From positions 1 through 12,015 of the forward strand of contig CABRID010000061.1 in NCBI GenBank assembly GCA_902470895.1: DNA of 12,015 nucleotides, written 5' to 3'. The position numbers and the translations under genes are program-made. Shown here piece by piece: positions 1-6,328 of the stretch. This DNA is from an uncultured Collinsella sp. (GTDB lineage Bacteria; Actinomycetota; Coriobacteriia; Coriobacteriales; Coriobacteriaceae). Numbering within the stretch: the first letter of the stretch is position 1; every line of letters starts with the position of its first letter. Below the pieces are notes generated by a model. The model was given only the letters and a program-made list of their open reading frames with translations. It did no database searches and had not been told where the DNA came from.

Positions 1-46
1 AGATCAGCCTCGGTCTCGTGGGCTCGGAGATGTGTATAAGAGACAG
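1..46 (+). other. Illumina Nextera adapter and index left on contig end
   Basis: Bases 28-46 are the 19-base Tn5 mosaic end AGATGTGTATAAGAGACAG, preceded at 13-27 by the Nextera read-2 (P7-side) linker. Bases 5-12 (CAGCCTCG) read as an i7 index (the reverse complement of CGAGGCTG, which I recall as N710). Bases 1-4 (AGAT) match the end of the P7 primer. This is library sequence, not genome. Genomic sequence starts at base 47 and nothing biological should be called here. Confidence 0.98.
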
Positions 47-74
47 CATATAACTAACACCCTATAGCAGACAA

Positions 75-107
75 AAACAGGCCGCAGCCCATCGCTGCGG
101 CCTGTTT
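75..107 (-). terminator. Rho-independent terminator after the Nramp-like gene
   Basis: A perfect 14-bp stem (AAACAGGCCGCAGC at 75-88 against its complement at 94-107) closes a 5-base loop. Read on the minus strand, the stem is followed by a run of T (TTTTTGTC). It lies 17 bases past the stop codon of the 125-1387 gene and so ends the MgtE-like/Nramp-like transcript. Confidence 0.93.
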
Positions 108-124
108 AGAGTCCAAAAGAGGCG

Positions 125-1387
125 CTAAGCGCTGTAACCCATCGCCTGCAGAACAAACATGACGACCGTGAGCACCGTAATCACACCGATAGTCGCCCAA
201 GTGAGCGCATTCCACACGCGGCCGTTGCGGTTAGTGCCCATAATGTGACGGTCAGCGGCAATAACCACCTGGAACACCAGAACCACGGGCAGTAGCACGC
301 CATTGATGACCTGCGAGGTCATCATAATCTGGAACAGATCGACGCCGGGCATAAGCACCAGCACGGCAGAGATACCGATGATGGCCGTAATGATGCCGCG
401 ATAGACCGGGGCCTCGTCCCAGCTGCGGTCGGCACCGCGCTCCCAGCCAAATGCCTCACAGATAGCGCTCGACGTAACGCCCGGCAGCACGCAGGCGGCC
501 AAGAAGCTCGCCGCGACCAGGCCCGAGGCAAACAGTACCGTGGACCACTGACCCGCAATAGGCTCCAACGCGCGGGCAGCATCGGCGGCATCGCTAATCT
601 GAATACCCGCCGGGAACAACACCGTACCGGTCGTGATGATAATAAAGCCGGCAATGACATCGGCGGCAAGCGAGCCGCTCACGGTATCGATGCGCTGCAG
701 CACGATATCGTCCTCGCCCGCGTTCTTATCGACCACGTTGTTCTGCGCCAAGAAAATCATCCACGGCGCGATGGTGGTACCGATCGTTGCGACCACGAGC
801 GACACGTAGCTGGGGTCATTTTGAATGTTAGGCACGACCAGGTCGACCGCGACCTCACCCCAGTTGGGGCCAGCCATAAACGCGGCGACGATATAGGTCA
901 CGAACACGCAGCTCACCAGCAGCAGAATCTTCTCGATGCGCTGGAAACTACCCGACATGGTAAGCATCCACACCAGCAGCGCCACCAACGGCACCGAGAT
1001 GCTCGCCGGCACGCCAAAGAGAGCAAGGCCGCTGGCGATGCCCGCAAACTCCGAAATGGTCACAGCCGTGTTGGCGATCAACAACGCCGCCATAGCAAGT
1101 ACACTCTTGCGCACGCCAAAGCGCTCGCGAATGAGCGATGCCAGGCCCTTGCCCGTGACGCAGCCGCAGCGCGCCGCGGTCTCCTGCGTCACGATGAGCA
1201 GCACAGTCATGACGGGAAGCATCCAGAGCATCTTGTAGCCATAGCTGGCGCCCGCGCTGGAATACGTTGCAATGCCGCCGGCGTCATTGCCCGAAAGCGC
1301 CGCCAGCAGACCGGGACCCATAGCGCCAAAGATGGCCGCGATGGTCAACTTTTGCTTGGTGCCCGACTTTTGCTTGGTATTTTGCAC
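125..1387 (-). CDS. Nramp (SLC11) family divalent metal transporter, probably the Mg2+-transporting NRMT type
   Basis: This is an integral membrane protein of 420 residues with about 11 hydrophobic segments, the usual Nramp size. The first-helix motif is GPGLLAALSGNDAGG (residues 24-38): the metal-binding Asp of the canonical DPGN is kept (D35) but the Asn is Gly (DAGG, 35-38). In helix 6 the canonical A-T-V-M-P-H-N reads T-T-I-A-P-W-M (204-210), so the soft Met ligand of Mn/Fe transporters is missing. As I recall the literature, such losses mark the Nramp-related Mg2+ transporters studied from Eggerthella lenta. The upstream MgtE-like neighbour agrees. I chose a GTG start at 1387. It has AGGTGG (1392-1397) four bases upstream and lies 8 bases after the preceding stop, which implies translational coupling. 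The open frame continues to 1450, but that part lies inside the neighbour and is not Nramp-like. Substrate is inference. Confidence 0.9.
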   Translation of the reverse strand: MQNTKQKSGTKQKLTIAAIFGAMGPGLLAALSGNDAGGIATYSSAGASYGYKMLWMLPVMTVLLIVTQETAARCGCVTGKGLASLIRERFGVRKSVLAMAALLIANTAVTISEFAGIASGLALFGVPASISVPLVALLVWMLTMSGSFQRIEKILLLVSCVFVTYIVAAFMAGPNWGEVAVDLVVPNIQNDPSYVSLVVATIGTTIAPWMIFLAQNNVVDKNAGEDDIVLQRIDTVSGSLAADVIAGFIIITTGTVLFPAGIQISDAADAARALEPIAGQWSTVLFASGLVAASFLAACVLPGVTSSAICEAFGWERGADRSWDEAPVYRGIITAIIGISAVLVLMPGVDLFQIMMTSQVINGVLLPVVLVFQVVIAADRHIMGTNRNGRVWNALTWATIGVITVLTVVMFVLQAMGYSA

Positions 1388-1395
1388 GCGACCAC

Positions 1396-3240
1396 CTAAC
1401 CCATGACCGACATGGTGAGCAGCACCGCAGCGGCGCAGTACGCTACGCACGAGATCATGACGGCAATAACGTTCATGGCGGTGCCCGACGTGTTGAGGTC
1501 ATGCTCGTCACGCCAGAACAGCACCATCAGGTAAATCACGGCGCTCATGTTGCCAACCAGGCAAATGATGGCAGCGATATTAAAGCACCCGGTAAAGAGT
1601 TGCTCCTCAAACATGGGCGCATCGGGGAACGCAGCGGTGCGCACCAGCTGGGCGCACAGGTAGGTCACGAGTGACAGAATCAGGCCCATGCCCGTGCTCT
1701 GGAAGAAGAACCCCAGATACGGCTTGGGCTCGTCGTCGTGACCGTCATACTCCAGGAAGTAGTTCTTGACGAACGACACCATGCGCGAGGCCGCCAGCAG
1801 CACGAGCGGCATGGCGCACATGGGGAACACCACCAGATGCGCGGAGCCGAGCGCCGTTCCCAGCACGGTCGCCATGATGCACGACGCGATGCCCCATACA
1901 ACAACCCAGTACTGGCGATGCACGAACCAGCTGAGCACGTTCGTCGAGTCGTCCGACGCGCTATCGCCCGAGCCGACACCGGCGATCTGCAGGTCCTCCT
2001 GATGCTCCTCAGCGATAACGTCCATGGCGTCGTCGAAGGTTACGATACCCAGGATATGACGGTTCTCATCGCAGACAGGGATGGCAACCAGGTCGTACTT
2101 GGTCATCTCGTCCGTCACGTCTTCCTGGTCCTCGTCGGGCGACACATAGACCAGGTCGCGATAGGCCAGCTGACCCAGCGTGGCGTCGCGGTCGGCTACG
2201 ATCAGCGTGCGCAGCGAAAGCACGCCGGTCAGCATGCCGCTCGGATCCTCGGTATAGACGTAGTAGACGCTCTCGAAGTCCTCGTCGAGCTCGCGAATCG
2301 CCTCGATGGCGTCACCGACCGTTGCCGTAGCGGGCAGGGAGACAAACTCCGAGGTCATGATGCGGCCGGCGGTGTTGTCCTCATACCCCAGCAGGTTACG
2401 AATCGCCTTCTCCTCCTTGACGCCCATCAGGCGCAGGAGCTTCTCGGCCTTCTCGTAATCGAGCTCGTCGATCAGATCGGCGGCGTCGTCCGGGTCCATC
2501 ATGGCCAGCATCGACGATGCGTCGGTGTCGGACAGGCCCTCGAGCATCTCGGTCATAAGCTCGTCGTCATCGAACTCCGAGATGGCCTCGGCGGCCTGGG
2601 CAGTATCGAGCTGCGCAAACACCTGCGCACGCAGGCGCGGGTCGAGCTGCTCGATAATGTCGGCGATGTCGGCAGGGTGCAGCTCGCCGAGCGTCTTGTG
2701 CGACACCGAGAGTTGAATGTTCTTGGTCGAGCGGTCGAGCAGGTCCATGTAGGACCAAGCGATGATGTCCTCGCTGAGCGGCTTGCCCAGGTGCTTCATG
2801 AAGCCTTCGACGATATGCTCGAGCGCGGGGCTGATGGCACGTAGCAGACCGCGGGCACCGACCTCGGCGCCCAGCAGGCGCAGCTGATTTTCGCCCGACA
2901 TGGAAAACTTGATGTCGTTTACGCGCACGACCTTCATGCCCTGCGTGTCGACAATCTGCTTGTTGAGCACATCGCGGGCAAGCAAGAGTTCGGTCGGCTG
3001 CAGGTACGAAAAACGGATTTCGGTGGCCGACGTCTTAAGGTGTACACCCGTCTCGTCGATACGGTCGACCCATTTACGCCAGCTAATCATAAACGGCGTC
3101 TTGCCGGGTCCGCGGAACGCGAGCGACGTCACGTGCGGAAAAACTTCGCCGGTAGCAATGCCAAAATCGTTCACCACGCCGAGCTTTTCGCCGTCGACGT
3201 CCAAGACCGGCAATTTGAGCATCTCACTCAGATAATTCAA
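1396..3240 (-). CDS. mgtE: MgtE-like protein: PRC-barrel, MgtE-N, CBS pair and divergent 5-TM domain
   Basis: In 614 residues I see a PRC-barrel-like start (about 3-80, YLSEMLKLPVLDVDG) and a second PRC-like stretch (about 90-130). Next come the MgtE N-terminal helical domain (about 183-290, LHPADIADIIEQLDP and DPDDAADLIDEL) and a CBS pair (about 292-415, AGRIMTSEF and VAIPVCDENRHILGIVTFDD). A membrane part with five hydrophobic helices follows (about 443-614). In known MgtE channels the soluble part senses Mg2+ and gates the pore. Here the membrane part is divergent: I find no GNxGxQ motif in helix 2, and helix 5 (AMNVIAVMISCVAY) has N590 where I align the pore Asp. The start is TTG with GGGGAG five bases before it. 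I prefer it to ATG 3222 because YLSE is typical of PRC-barrel starts. It is co-transcribed with the Nramp-like gene, 8 bases downstream. It may be a Mg2+ transporter or a sensor/partner subunit for that gene. Confidence 0.85.
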   Translation of the reverse strand: MNYLSEMLKLPVLDVDGEKLGVVNDFGIATGEVFPHVTSLAFRGPGKTPFMISWRKWVDRIDETGVHLKTSATEIRFSYLQPTELLLARDVLNKQIVDTQGMKVVRVNDIKFSMSGENQLRLLGAEVGARGLLRAISPALEHIVEGFMKHLGKPLSEDIIAWSYMDLLDRSTKNIQLSVSHKTLGELHPADIADIIEQLDPRLRAQVFAQLDTAQAAEAISEFDDDELMTEMLEGLSDTDASSMLAMMDPDDAADLIDELDYEKAEKLLRLMGVKEEKAIRNLLGYEDNTAGRIMTSEFVSLPATATVGDAIEAIRELDEDFESVYYVYTEDPSGMLTGVLSLRTLIVADRDATLGQLAYRDLVYVSPDEDQEDVTDEMTKYDLVAIPVCDENRHILGIVTFDDAMDVIAEEHQEDLQIAGVGSGDSASDDSTNVLSWFVHRQYWVVVWGIASCIMATVLGTALGSAHLVVFPMCAMPLVLLAASRMVSFVKNYFLEYDGHDDEPKPYLGFFFQSTGMGLILSLVTYLCAQLVRTAAFPDAPMFEEQLFTGCFNIAAIICLVGNMSAVIYLMVLFWRDEHDLNTSGTAMNVIAVMISCVAYCAAAVLLTMSVMG

Positions 3241-3256
3241 TGGTGCTCCCCATCAT
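3224..3256 (-). CDS. Possible 10-residue upstream leader ORF (MMGSTIELSE)
   Basis: The best ribosome binding site in the leader, GGAGG (3261-3265), sits 4 and 7 bases before two adjacent ATG codons (3256 and 3253). This frame ends at TGA (3224-3226) after only ten codons. It overlaps the TTG start of the MgtE-like gene in another frame and stops one base before that gene's internal ATG (3222). It could be a regulatory leader peptide or a chance frame. A start-site error from an indel is less likely, because the TTG frame already gives a sensible PRC-barrel N-terminus. Confidence 0.35.
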   Translation of the reverse strand: MMGSTIELSE

Positions 3257-3263
3257 TATTCCT

Positions 3264-3292
3264 CCGGACGTGACCGCGCGTGCGGCGTCCGG
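3264..3292 (-). promoter_or_regulatory. Hairpin overlapping the ribosome binding site before the MgtE-like gene
   Basis: On the minus strand CCGGACG (3286-3292) pairs perfectly with CGTCCGG (3264-3270). An inner CCGC/GCGG stem (3282-3285 with 3274-3277) closes on a 4-base loop, with a 3-base bulge between the stems. The 3' arm includes the first two G of the GGAGG site at 3261-3265. Folding would therefore hinder ribosome binding, as in translation-controlling leaders. No U-run follows, so it is not a terminator. Confidence 0.55.
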
Positions 3293-3442
3293 GGGCTTCT
3301 GGATATGTATACGCATGCGCGGGCGGCACGCCGCTCGACGCTTACACCCCGTGCATGCGCAAAAAGCACCTGCATGGGGTCATCGACTGTATGGTCGAGG
3401 TTTGGATTTCACCTGTAACCTTTCTCTTGACCCTCATTAACC
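3293..3442 (-). promoter_or_regulatory. Candidate structured 5' leader (possible cation-responsive riboregulator) of the MgtE-like/Nramp-like operon
   Basis: This is the central part of the gene-free stretch 3257-3568. On the minus strand, ACCCC (3376-3380) can pair with GGGGT (3346-3350), extended by GTGC/GCAC (3366-3369 with 3351-3354). Overlapping bases GACCC (3377-3381) can instead pair with GGGTC (3429-3433) upstream. The two pairings exclude each other. A small GCGG/CCGC hairpin lies at 3323-3334 and the Shine-Dalgarno hairpin follows at 3264-3292. GCATGCGC occurs twice (3313-3320 and 3353-3360, plus strand). I could not match this to the M-box or another known riboswitch consensus, so the function is inference from structure and position. 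Confidence 0.4.
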
Positions 3443-3448
3443 GCAGTA

Positions 3449-3457
3449 ACTATAGCA
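3449..3457 (-). promoter_or_regulatory. Possible extended -10 promoter for the MgtE-like operon
   Basis: The minus strand reads TGC-TATAGT, an extended -10 element with one mismatch to TATAAT. No convincing -35 box lies 16-18 bases upstream. A start near 3442 would give an untranslated leader of about 185 bases, containing the paired elements described above. Confidence 0.35.
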
Positions 3458-3535
3458 TCAGCATCGCCCTGCGGCATCGAATTTATGCGCTGCACATTGC
3501 AGGCATACCAAACGCTGACGCATCCGTGACATAGC

Positions 3536-3570
3536 TGTTGGGGACGTTCTTAAACGACTACCCAATGACT
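3536..3570. repeat. Short REP-like palindromic repeat, copy 1
   Basis: On the plus strand TTGGGGAC (3538-3545) opens the unit and CCCAATGACT (3561-3570) closes it, with CTTAAACGACT between. The ends form a partial inverted repeat (TTGGG/CCCAA). The unit overlaps the last bases and stop of the deacetylase-like gene. A related copy lies at 11934-11955, with 18 of 22 bases identical. The reverse complement of 3561-3570 (AGTCATTGGG) is also the lead-in of that second copy. This looks like a dispersed intergenic repeat of the genome. Confidence 0.6.
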
Positions 3571-4975
3571 ACTCTGTGGTGTCGTCGTCCTCGGCAAGTT
3601 GGGGGAACACGGCGTCCTTGGGCATGGCGACCTTCGTCAACGAGGTGAGCTTTTTGCTCAGCGACGTGTCTGTCTTGACCAGGTCGCTGAGCGTCACGAT
3701 CTTGTAGCCGTCGGCGACAAGGCCGTCGATAATCTGCGGCAGCGCCTCGAGTGTCTGCTCGGCGCATTCGTCTCTATCGGTGAGCAGCACGATATTGCCC
3801 GGCGTCACCGAATCGAGCACCGTCGAGACTTGCTCGTCGGCACCGTTGAGCAGCCAGTCGCCCGAGTCAATATTCCACGAGACTACGGCGGAGACCAGGT
3901 CCATCGCATCAATCCAGTTTTGCTCGTCAAAGGCAGCGTAGGGAGCACGCAGCAGCATCGTCTTCACGCCGGTCGTCGACTTAATCGCATCGGTGCCTTT
4001 CGTGATCTGTTCGCGTACCGCCTCACGGTCCTGACCCTTGAGCGAATCGTCGCTGTAGCTGTTGGATCCGATCTCGCACCCGGCATCGACAATCGCCTTG
4101 GCCGTGGCAGGCGAGGCCTCGGCCGCATCACCCGAAAGGAAGAACGTCGCGGTAACGCCCTTTTCCTTGAGCACCTGCAAGATCTGCTTGGTAGCGCCGC
4201 TCGGACCCTCGTCAAACGTCAGCGCCACGTACTTTTTGTTGCCCTTGGGCGCCACGCTGGCGCACGCAACGACGCAATCGGTGGCGGGCACAACCTCGCC
4301 GCGGTCTTGCGTCTTGCCCGACTGCTCACCAACCCACACCTCGGATCGGCCCTGGACGCCCCACGTCTGCACATACTCGATAGCGCCCGTACCCTCGACC
4401 TTGAGCTTGGGCTCGATAACCGTAGCCTGAACCTCGTGCTTCTCGTAGGTGTTACGGCCATCCTTGACCGTCACCTTCTCGCCGCCCTCAAGTTCGCGGC
4501 TATCCCATTTGCCCTGCTTCACGCGCTTGCCGTCGACCTTCACCGACAGCTTTTCGCCCCCATGGCGCTTGAGCACGCTGTCATCGACGACCAGCAGGTC
4601 GCCTGCGTCGTAGGTGTCAGTCAACTCCTGTTCGTCGATGAGATTCTGCAGCGTAGAGCCCACGCGCACCGCGGTCTTCTGGCCGTTGAGTTCCACGTCC
4701 ACGCTGCGGTTGACGTAGCCCACGACGGCAGCGATAAACAGCACGAGCGCACACCCCACGGCGATGAGCGCATAGGGCAGGCGAGACGAACGACGGGGCG
4801 TGCGGCTGTTGCCGATGCGCGCGCTGCGATCGCTAAAGCCGCGGCTATGGTTGAGATACATCGCGCCGGGCTTACGGTGACGCTTGCGCTGACCGCTGGG
4901 CAGCTGCCCCAGGTCGCGGCGCGCCGTCGGACGCGCACCCGAACGCCCGTTTAAGTTGGATCCGTTTTGGCGCAT
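3569..4975 (-). CDS. Membrane-anchored polysaccharide-deacetylase-like (NodB fold) protein, probably inactive as a metal hydrolase
   Basis: The 468-residue protein has a basic, disordered-looking cytoplasmic N-terminus (1-65), one membrane helix (about 68-87), a DUF348/G5-like beta region (about 90-195) and a NodB domain (about 248-435). The fold motifs are visible: TFDEGP (253-258, usually TFDDGP), RAPY (343-346) and NIDSGDW (368-374). The metal ligands are not. The usual HTxxHP is NSYSDD (305-310), and the usual LLH near the end is LLTD (397-400). All three histidines needed by CE4 deacetylases are therefore missing, and the second motif-1 Asp is Glu. It may bind cell-wall glycan without deacetylating it. 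The ATG at 4975 has GGGGGAGG about four bases upstream. The gene stands alone, with a terminator-like hairpin just upstream. Family assignment is firm; loss of activity is inference from residues. Confidence 0.87.
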   Translation of the reverse strand: MRQNGSNLNGRSGARPTARRDLGQLPSGQRKRHRKPGAMYLNHSRGFSDRSARIGNSRTPRRSSRLPYALIAVGCALVLFIAAVVGYVNRSVDVELNGQKTAVRVGSTLQNLIDEQELTDTYDAGDLLVVDDSVLKRHGGEKLSVKVDGKRVKQGKWDSRELEGGEKVTVKDGRNTYEKHEVQATVIEPKLKVEGTGAIEYVQTWGVQGRSEVWVGEQSGKTQDRGEVVPATDCVVACASVAPKGNKKYVALTFDEGPSGATKQILQVLKEKGVTATFFLSGDAAEASPATAKAIVDAGCEIGSNSYSDDSLKGQDREAVREQITKGTDAIKSTTGVKTMLLRAPYAAFDEQNWIDAMDLVSAVVSWNIDSGDWLLNGADEQVSTVLDSVTPGNIVLLTDRDECAEQTLEALPQIIDGLVADGYKIVTLSDLVKTDTSLSKKLTSLTKVAMPKDAVFPQLAEDDDTTE

Positions 4976-4996
4976 GTGCCCTCCCCCATAAACACA

Positions 4997-5026
4997 GCAA
5001 GCCGGAGCAACAGGTCTCCGGCTTGC
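4997..5026 (-). terminator. Terminator-like hairpin after the PRC-barrel gene
   Basis: A perfect 11-bp stem (GCAAGCCGGAG at 4997-5007 with CTCCGGCTTGC at 5016-5026) closes an 8-base loop. It starts 21 bases beyond the stop of the 5048-5803 gene. On the minus strand it is followed by TGTGTTTATG, a weak U-tract. It probably ends the YtxH/PRC transcript, perhaps incompletely, just before the ribosome binding site of the next gene. Confidence 0.7.
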
Positions 5027-5047
5027 CTCCCATCATTTGGTACGTCG

Positions 5048-5803
5048 CTATTTTGTAGCTTTTGACGAGCCTCCGCTCGCCTTTTGGTATTCGTCCTTAA
5101 AGGCCTTGAACATGCCGCGCGTCTTGCCGAGCTGCTTGCCCAGTGCGCGACTGCCTTTGTCCACGGCAACCGATCCCTTGTCATCGAGCACCTTGGCGCC
5201 CTTCTTGACCTTATCGCCCACCACGACGCTTGCCTCGGCAGCCTTTGCGGCGGCGCCGCCCGAATACCCGAGCGACTTGACCTCGTCCGAAACAATCATC
5301 GCGCCGTCCGCATAGCCGCGCAGCATCGTCGGCGGCACCTGCGTGTCACCAACCAAAACACTCGAAGCAGCACCGGCGGTCACATAGAATGCCTGCACGA
5401 TGCCCGAGCGTGGCTTGAACTCAACGTCCGAGCAATAGCCCACGACGTCGCCTGATTCCGTGCGCACGTCCATACCGACCCAGATGATGCAATCGTCCAG
5501 GTTGATGTCGAGGCGCTTGGCCGCAGCGGTATCGTAGGTGCCCTTGACGTCGTCAACCGCGATGGCGCCCTCGTAGACACCAATGGCGTCGAGCGCTACG
5601 AATCGGTCGGGACGCTCGATCATACCCGCGATATCGGACTGGCGGACCATAAAGCCGACCACGCGCGTACCGCCCGGGGTAAAGACCGGAAAGTGAATCT
5701 TTCCGAGCTTTTTAGGGCTGCGCGGTGTGCCGTCCTTTTTGGTACGCTTGTCCTCGGTAGGCTTGCGATAGATCTTGGCGCCGACAAAATCCCCGGCGCG
5801 CAT
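5048..5803 (-). CDS. PRC-barrel domain protein with Lys/Ala/Gly-rich tail
   Basis: The 251-residue protein has no signal peptide or membrane helix. Two small beta-rich modules of PRC-barrel type can be seen. One is at about 33-100 (LGKIHFPVFTPGGTRVVGFMV). The other is at about 108-178 (WVGMDVRTESGDVVGYCSDV, then IVQAFYVTAG), which shows the usual 'dG..vG.v.dv.f....G.v..~' pattern. Residues 180-251 are a basic Lys/Ala/Gly/Ser-rich tail that looks flexible and could contact nucleic acid or membrane. The start ATG overlaps the stop of the YtxH-like gene by one base (TAATG), with GAGG four bases upstream, so the two are translationally coupled. PRC-barrels occur in RNA-processing and photosynthetic proteins and as adaptors, so no precise role can be given. 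Confidence 0.75.
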   Translation of the reverse strand: MRAGDFVGAKIYRKPTEDKRTKKDGTPRSPKKLGKIHFPVFTPGGTRVVGFMVRQSDIAGMIERPDRFVALDAIGVYEGAIAVDDVKGTYDTAAAKRLDINLDDCIIWVGMDVRTESGDVVGYCSDVEFKPRSGIVQAFYVTAGAASSVLVGDTQVPPTMLRGYADGAMIVSDEVKSLGYSGGAAAKAAEASVVVGDKVKKGAKVLDDKGSVAVDKGSRALGKQLGKTRGMFKAFKDEYQKASGGSSKATK

Positions 5804-6192
5804 TATGCCTCGGTCGAGGGCTCCGCAGCCTCGGTATCAGCCTCGACGGCGTTCTCGACCACGACGTCGGCGGCAGGCGTCACGTTGCCGCCCGAAATGG
5901 CGTCGTTGAGCTGCTCGCGCAGCTGGTCCATGCGCTCGCGGGCCAGGTCAACCTTAGCGCGCAGGTCGTCGGTCTTGGCATCGACCATCGGGCCAAAGTC
6001 ATTCACCGCAGCACGGGCCTCCTCGGCGCTGTGCTCGTAGGTGTCGCGCATATTGTCCCAGGCGTCGTTGGCGATATCGGCAGCCATGGCGCGGGTCTCG
6101 GCGCCCGAGCGCGGGGCCAGAGCAACGCCGACAATAGCGCCGGCAGCGGCACCAAAAAGTGCGCCGGAGACAAAGCTGAAAGTCTTACCCAT
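5803..6192 (-). CDS. YtxH-family small membrane-associated protein
   Basis: The protein has 129 residues from MGKTFSF. One N-terminal glycine/alanine-rich hydrophobic helix (FVSGALFGAAAGAIVGVALA) is followed by the YtxH hallmark APRSGAETRAM. An amphipathic, coiled-coil-like region with many Ala/Glu/Asp/Arg follows, and the tail is acidic. YtxH proteins (general-stress proteins in Bacillus) are small envelope-associated proteins without known enzymatic activity. I chose the ATG at 6192 because AGGAGAGG (6200-6207) is well spaced for it. An ATG two codons upstream (6198) is also possible. The gene is first of a two-gene unit with the PRC-barrel protein, under a clear TATAAT promoter. Confidence 0.82.
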   Translation of the reverse strand: MGKTFSFVSGALFGAAAGAIVGVALAPRSGAETRAMAADIANDAWDNMRDTYEHSAEEARAAVNDFGPMVDAKTDDLRAKVDLARERMDQLREQLNDAISGGNVTPAADVVVENAVEADTEAAEPSTEA

Positions 6193-6243
6193 GATCATTC
6201 CTCTCCTGCGGGCACGTCGGTGCCCACCGTTTGAATGCTGTCC

Positions 6244-6275
6244 ATTATACCCGCAGCGCATCACTTGCCGCTCCG
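6244..6275 (-). promoter_or_regulatory. Promoter of the YtxH/PRC-barrel unit
   Basis: On the minus strand a perfect -10 box TATAAT (6244-6249), preceded by GGG, lies about 50 bases before the start codon. Around the -35 position there is only a weak match (CGGCAA or GCGGCA). That may indicate an activated promoter or an alternative sigma factor. Transcription should start near 6237. Confidence 0.6.
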
Positions 6276-6328
6276 CTCATCTGCGTACGGCAAAGGCGCA
6301 GGTACGTGATGGTGATAAACGCGTAGGC

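Noticed and set aside
1388..1450. N-terminal extension of the Nramp-like gene to an ATG at 1450
   Set aside because: The 21 extra residues (rich in Arg, Gly, His) overlap the end of the MgtE-like coding region and do not look like an Nramp start. GTG 1387 has a ribosome site and sits directly after the upstream stop.
3257..3442. M-box (ykoK) Mg2+ riboswitch
   Set aside because: GGGTCAAGAGAAA resembles a short stretch of the M-box, but I could not find the rest of the conserved core. Kept only as an unclassified structured leader.
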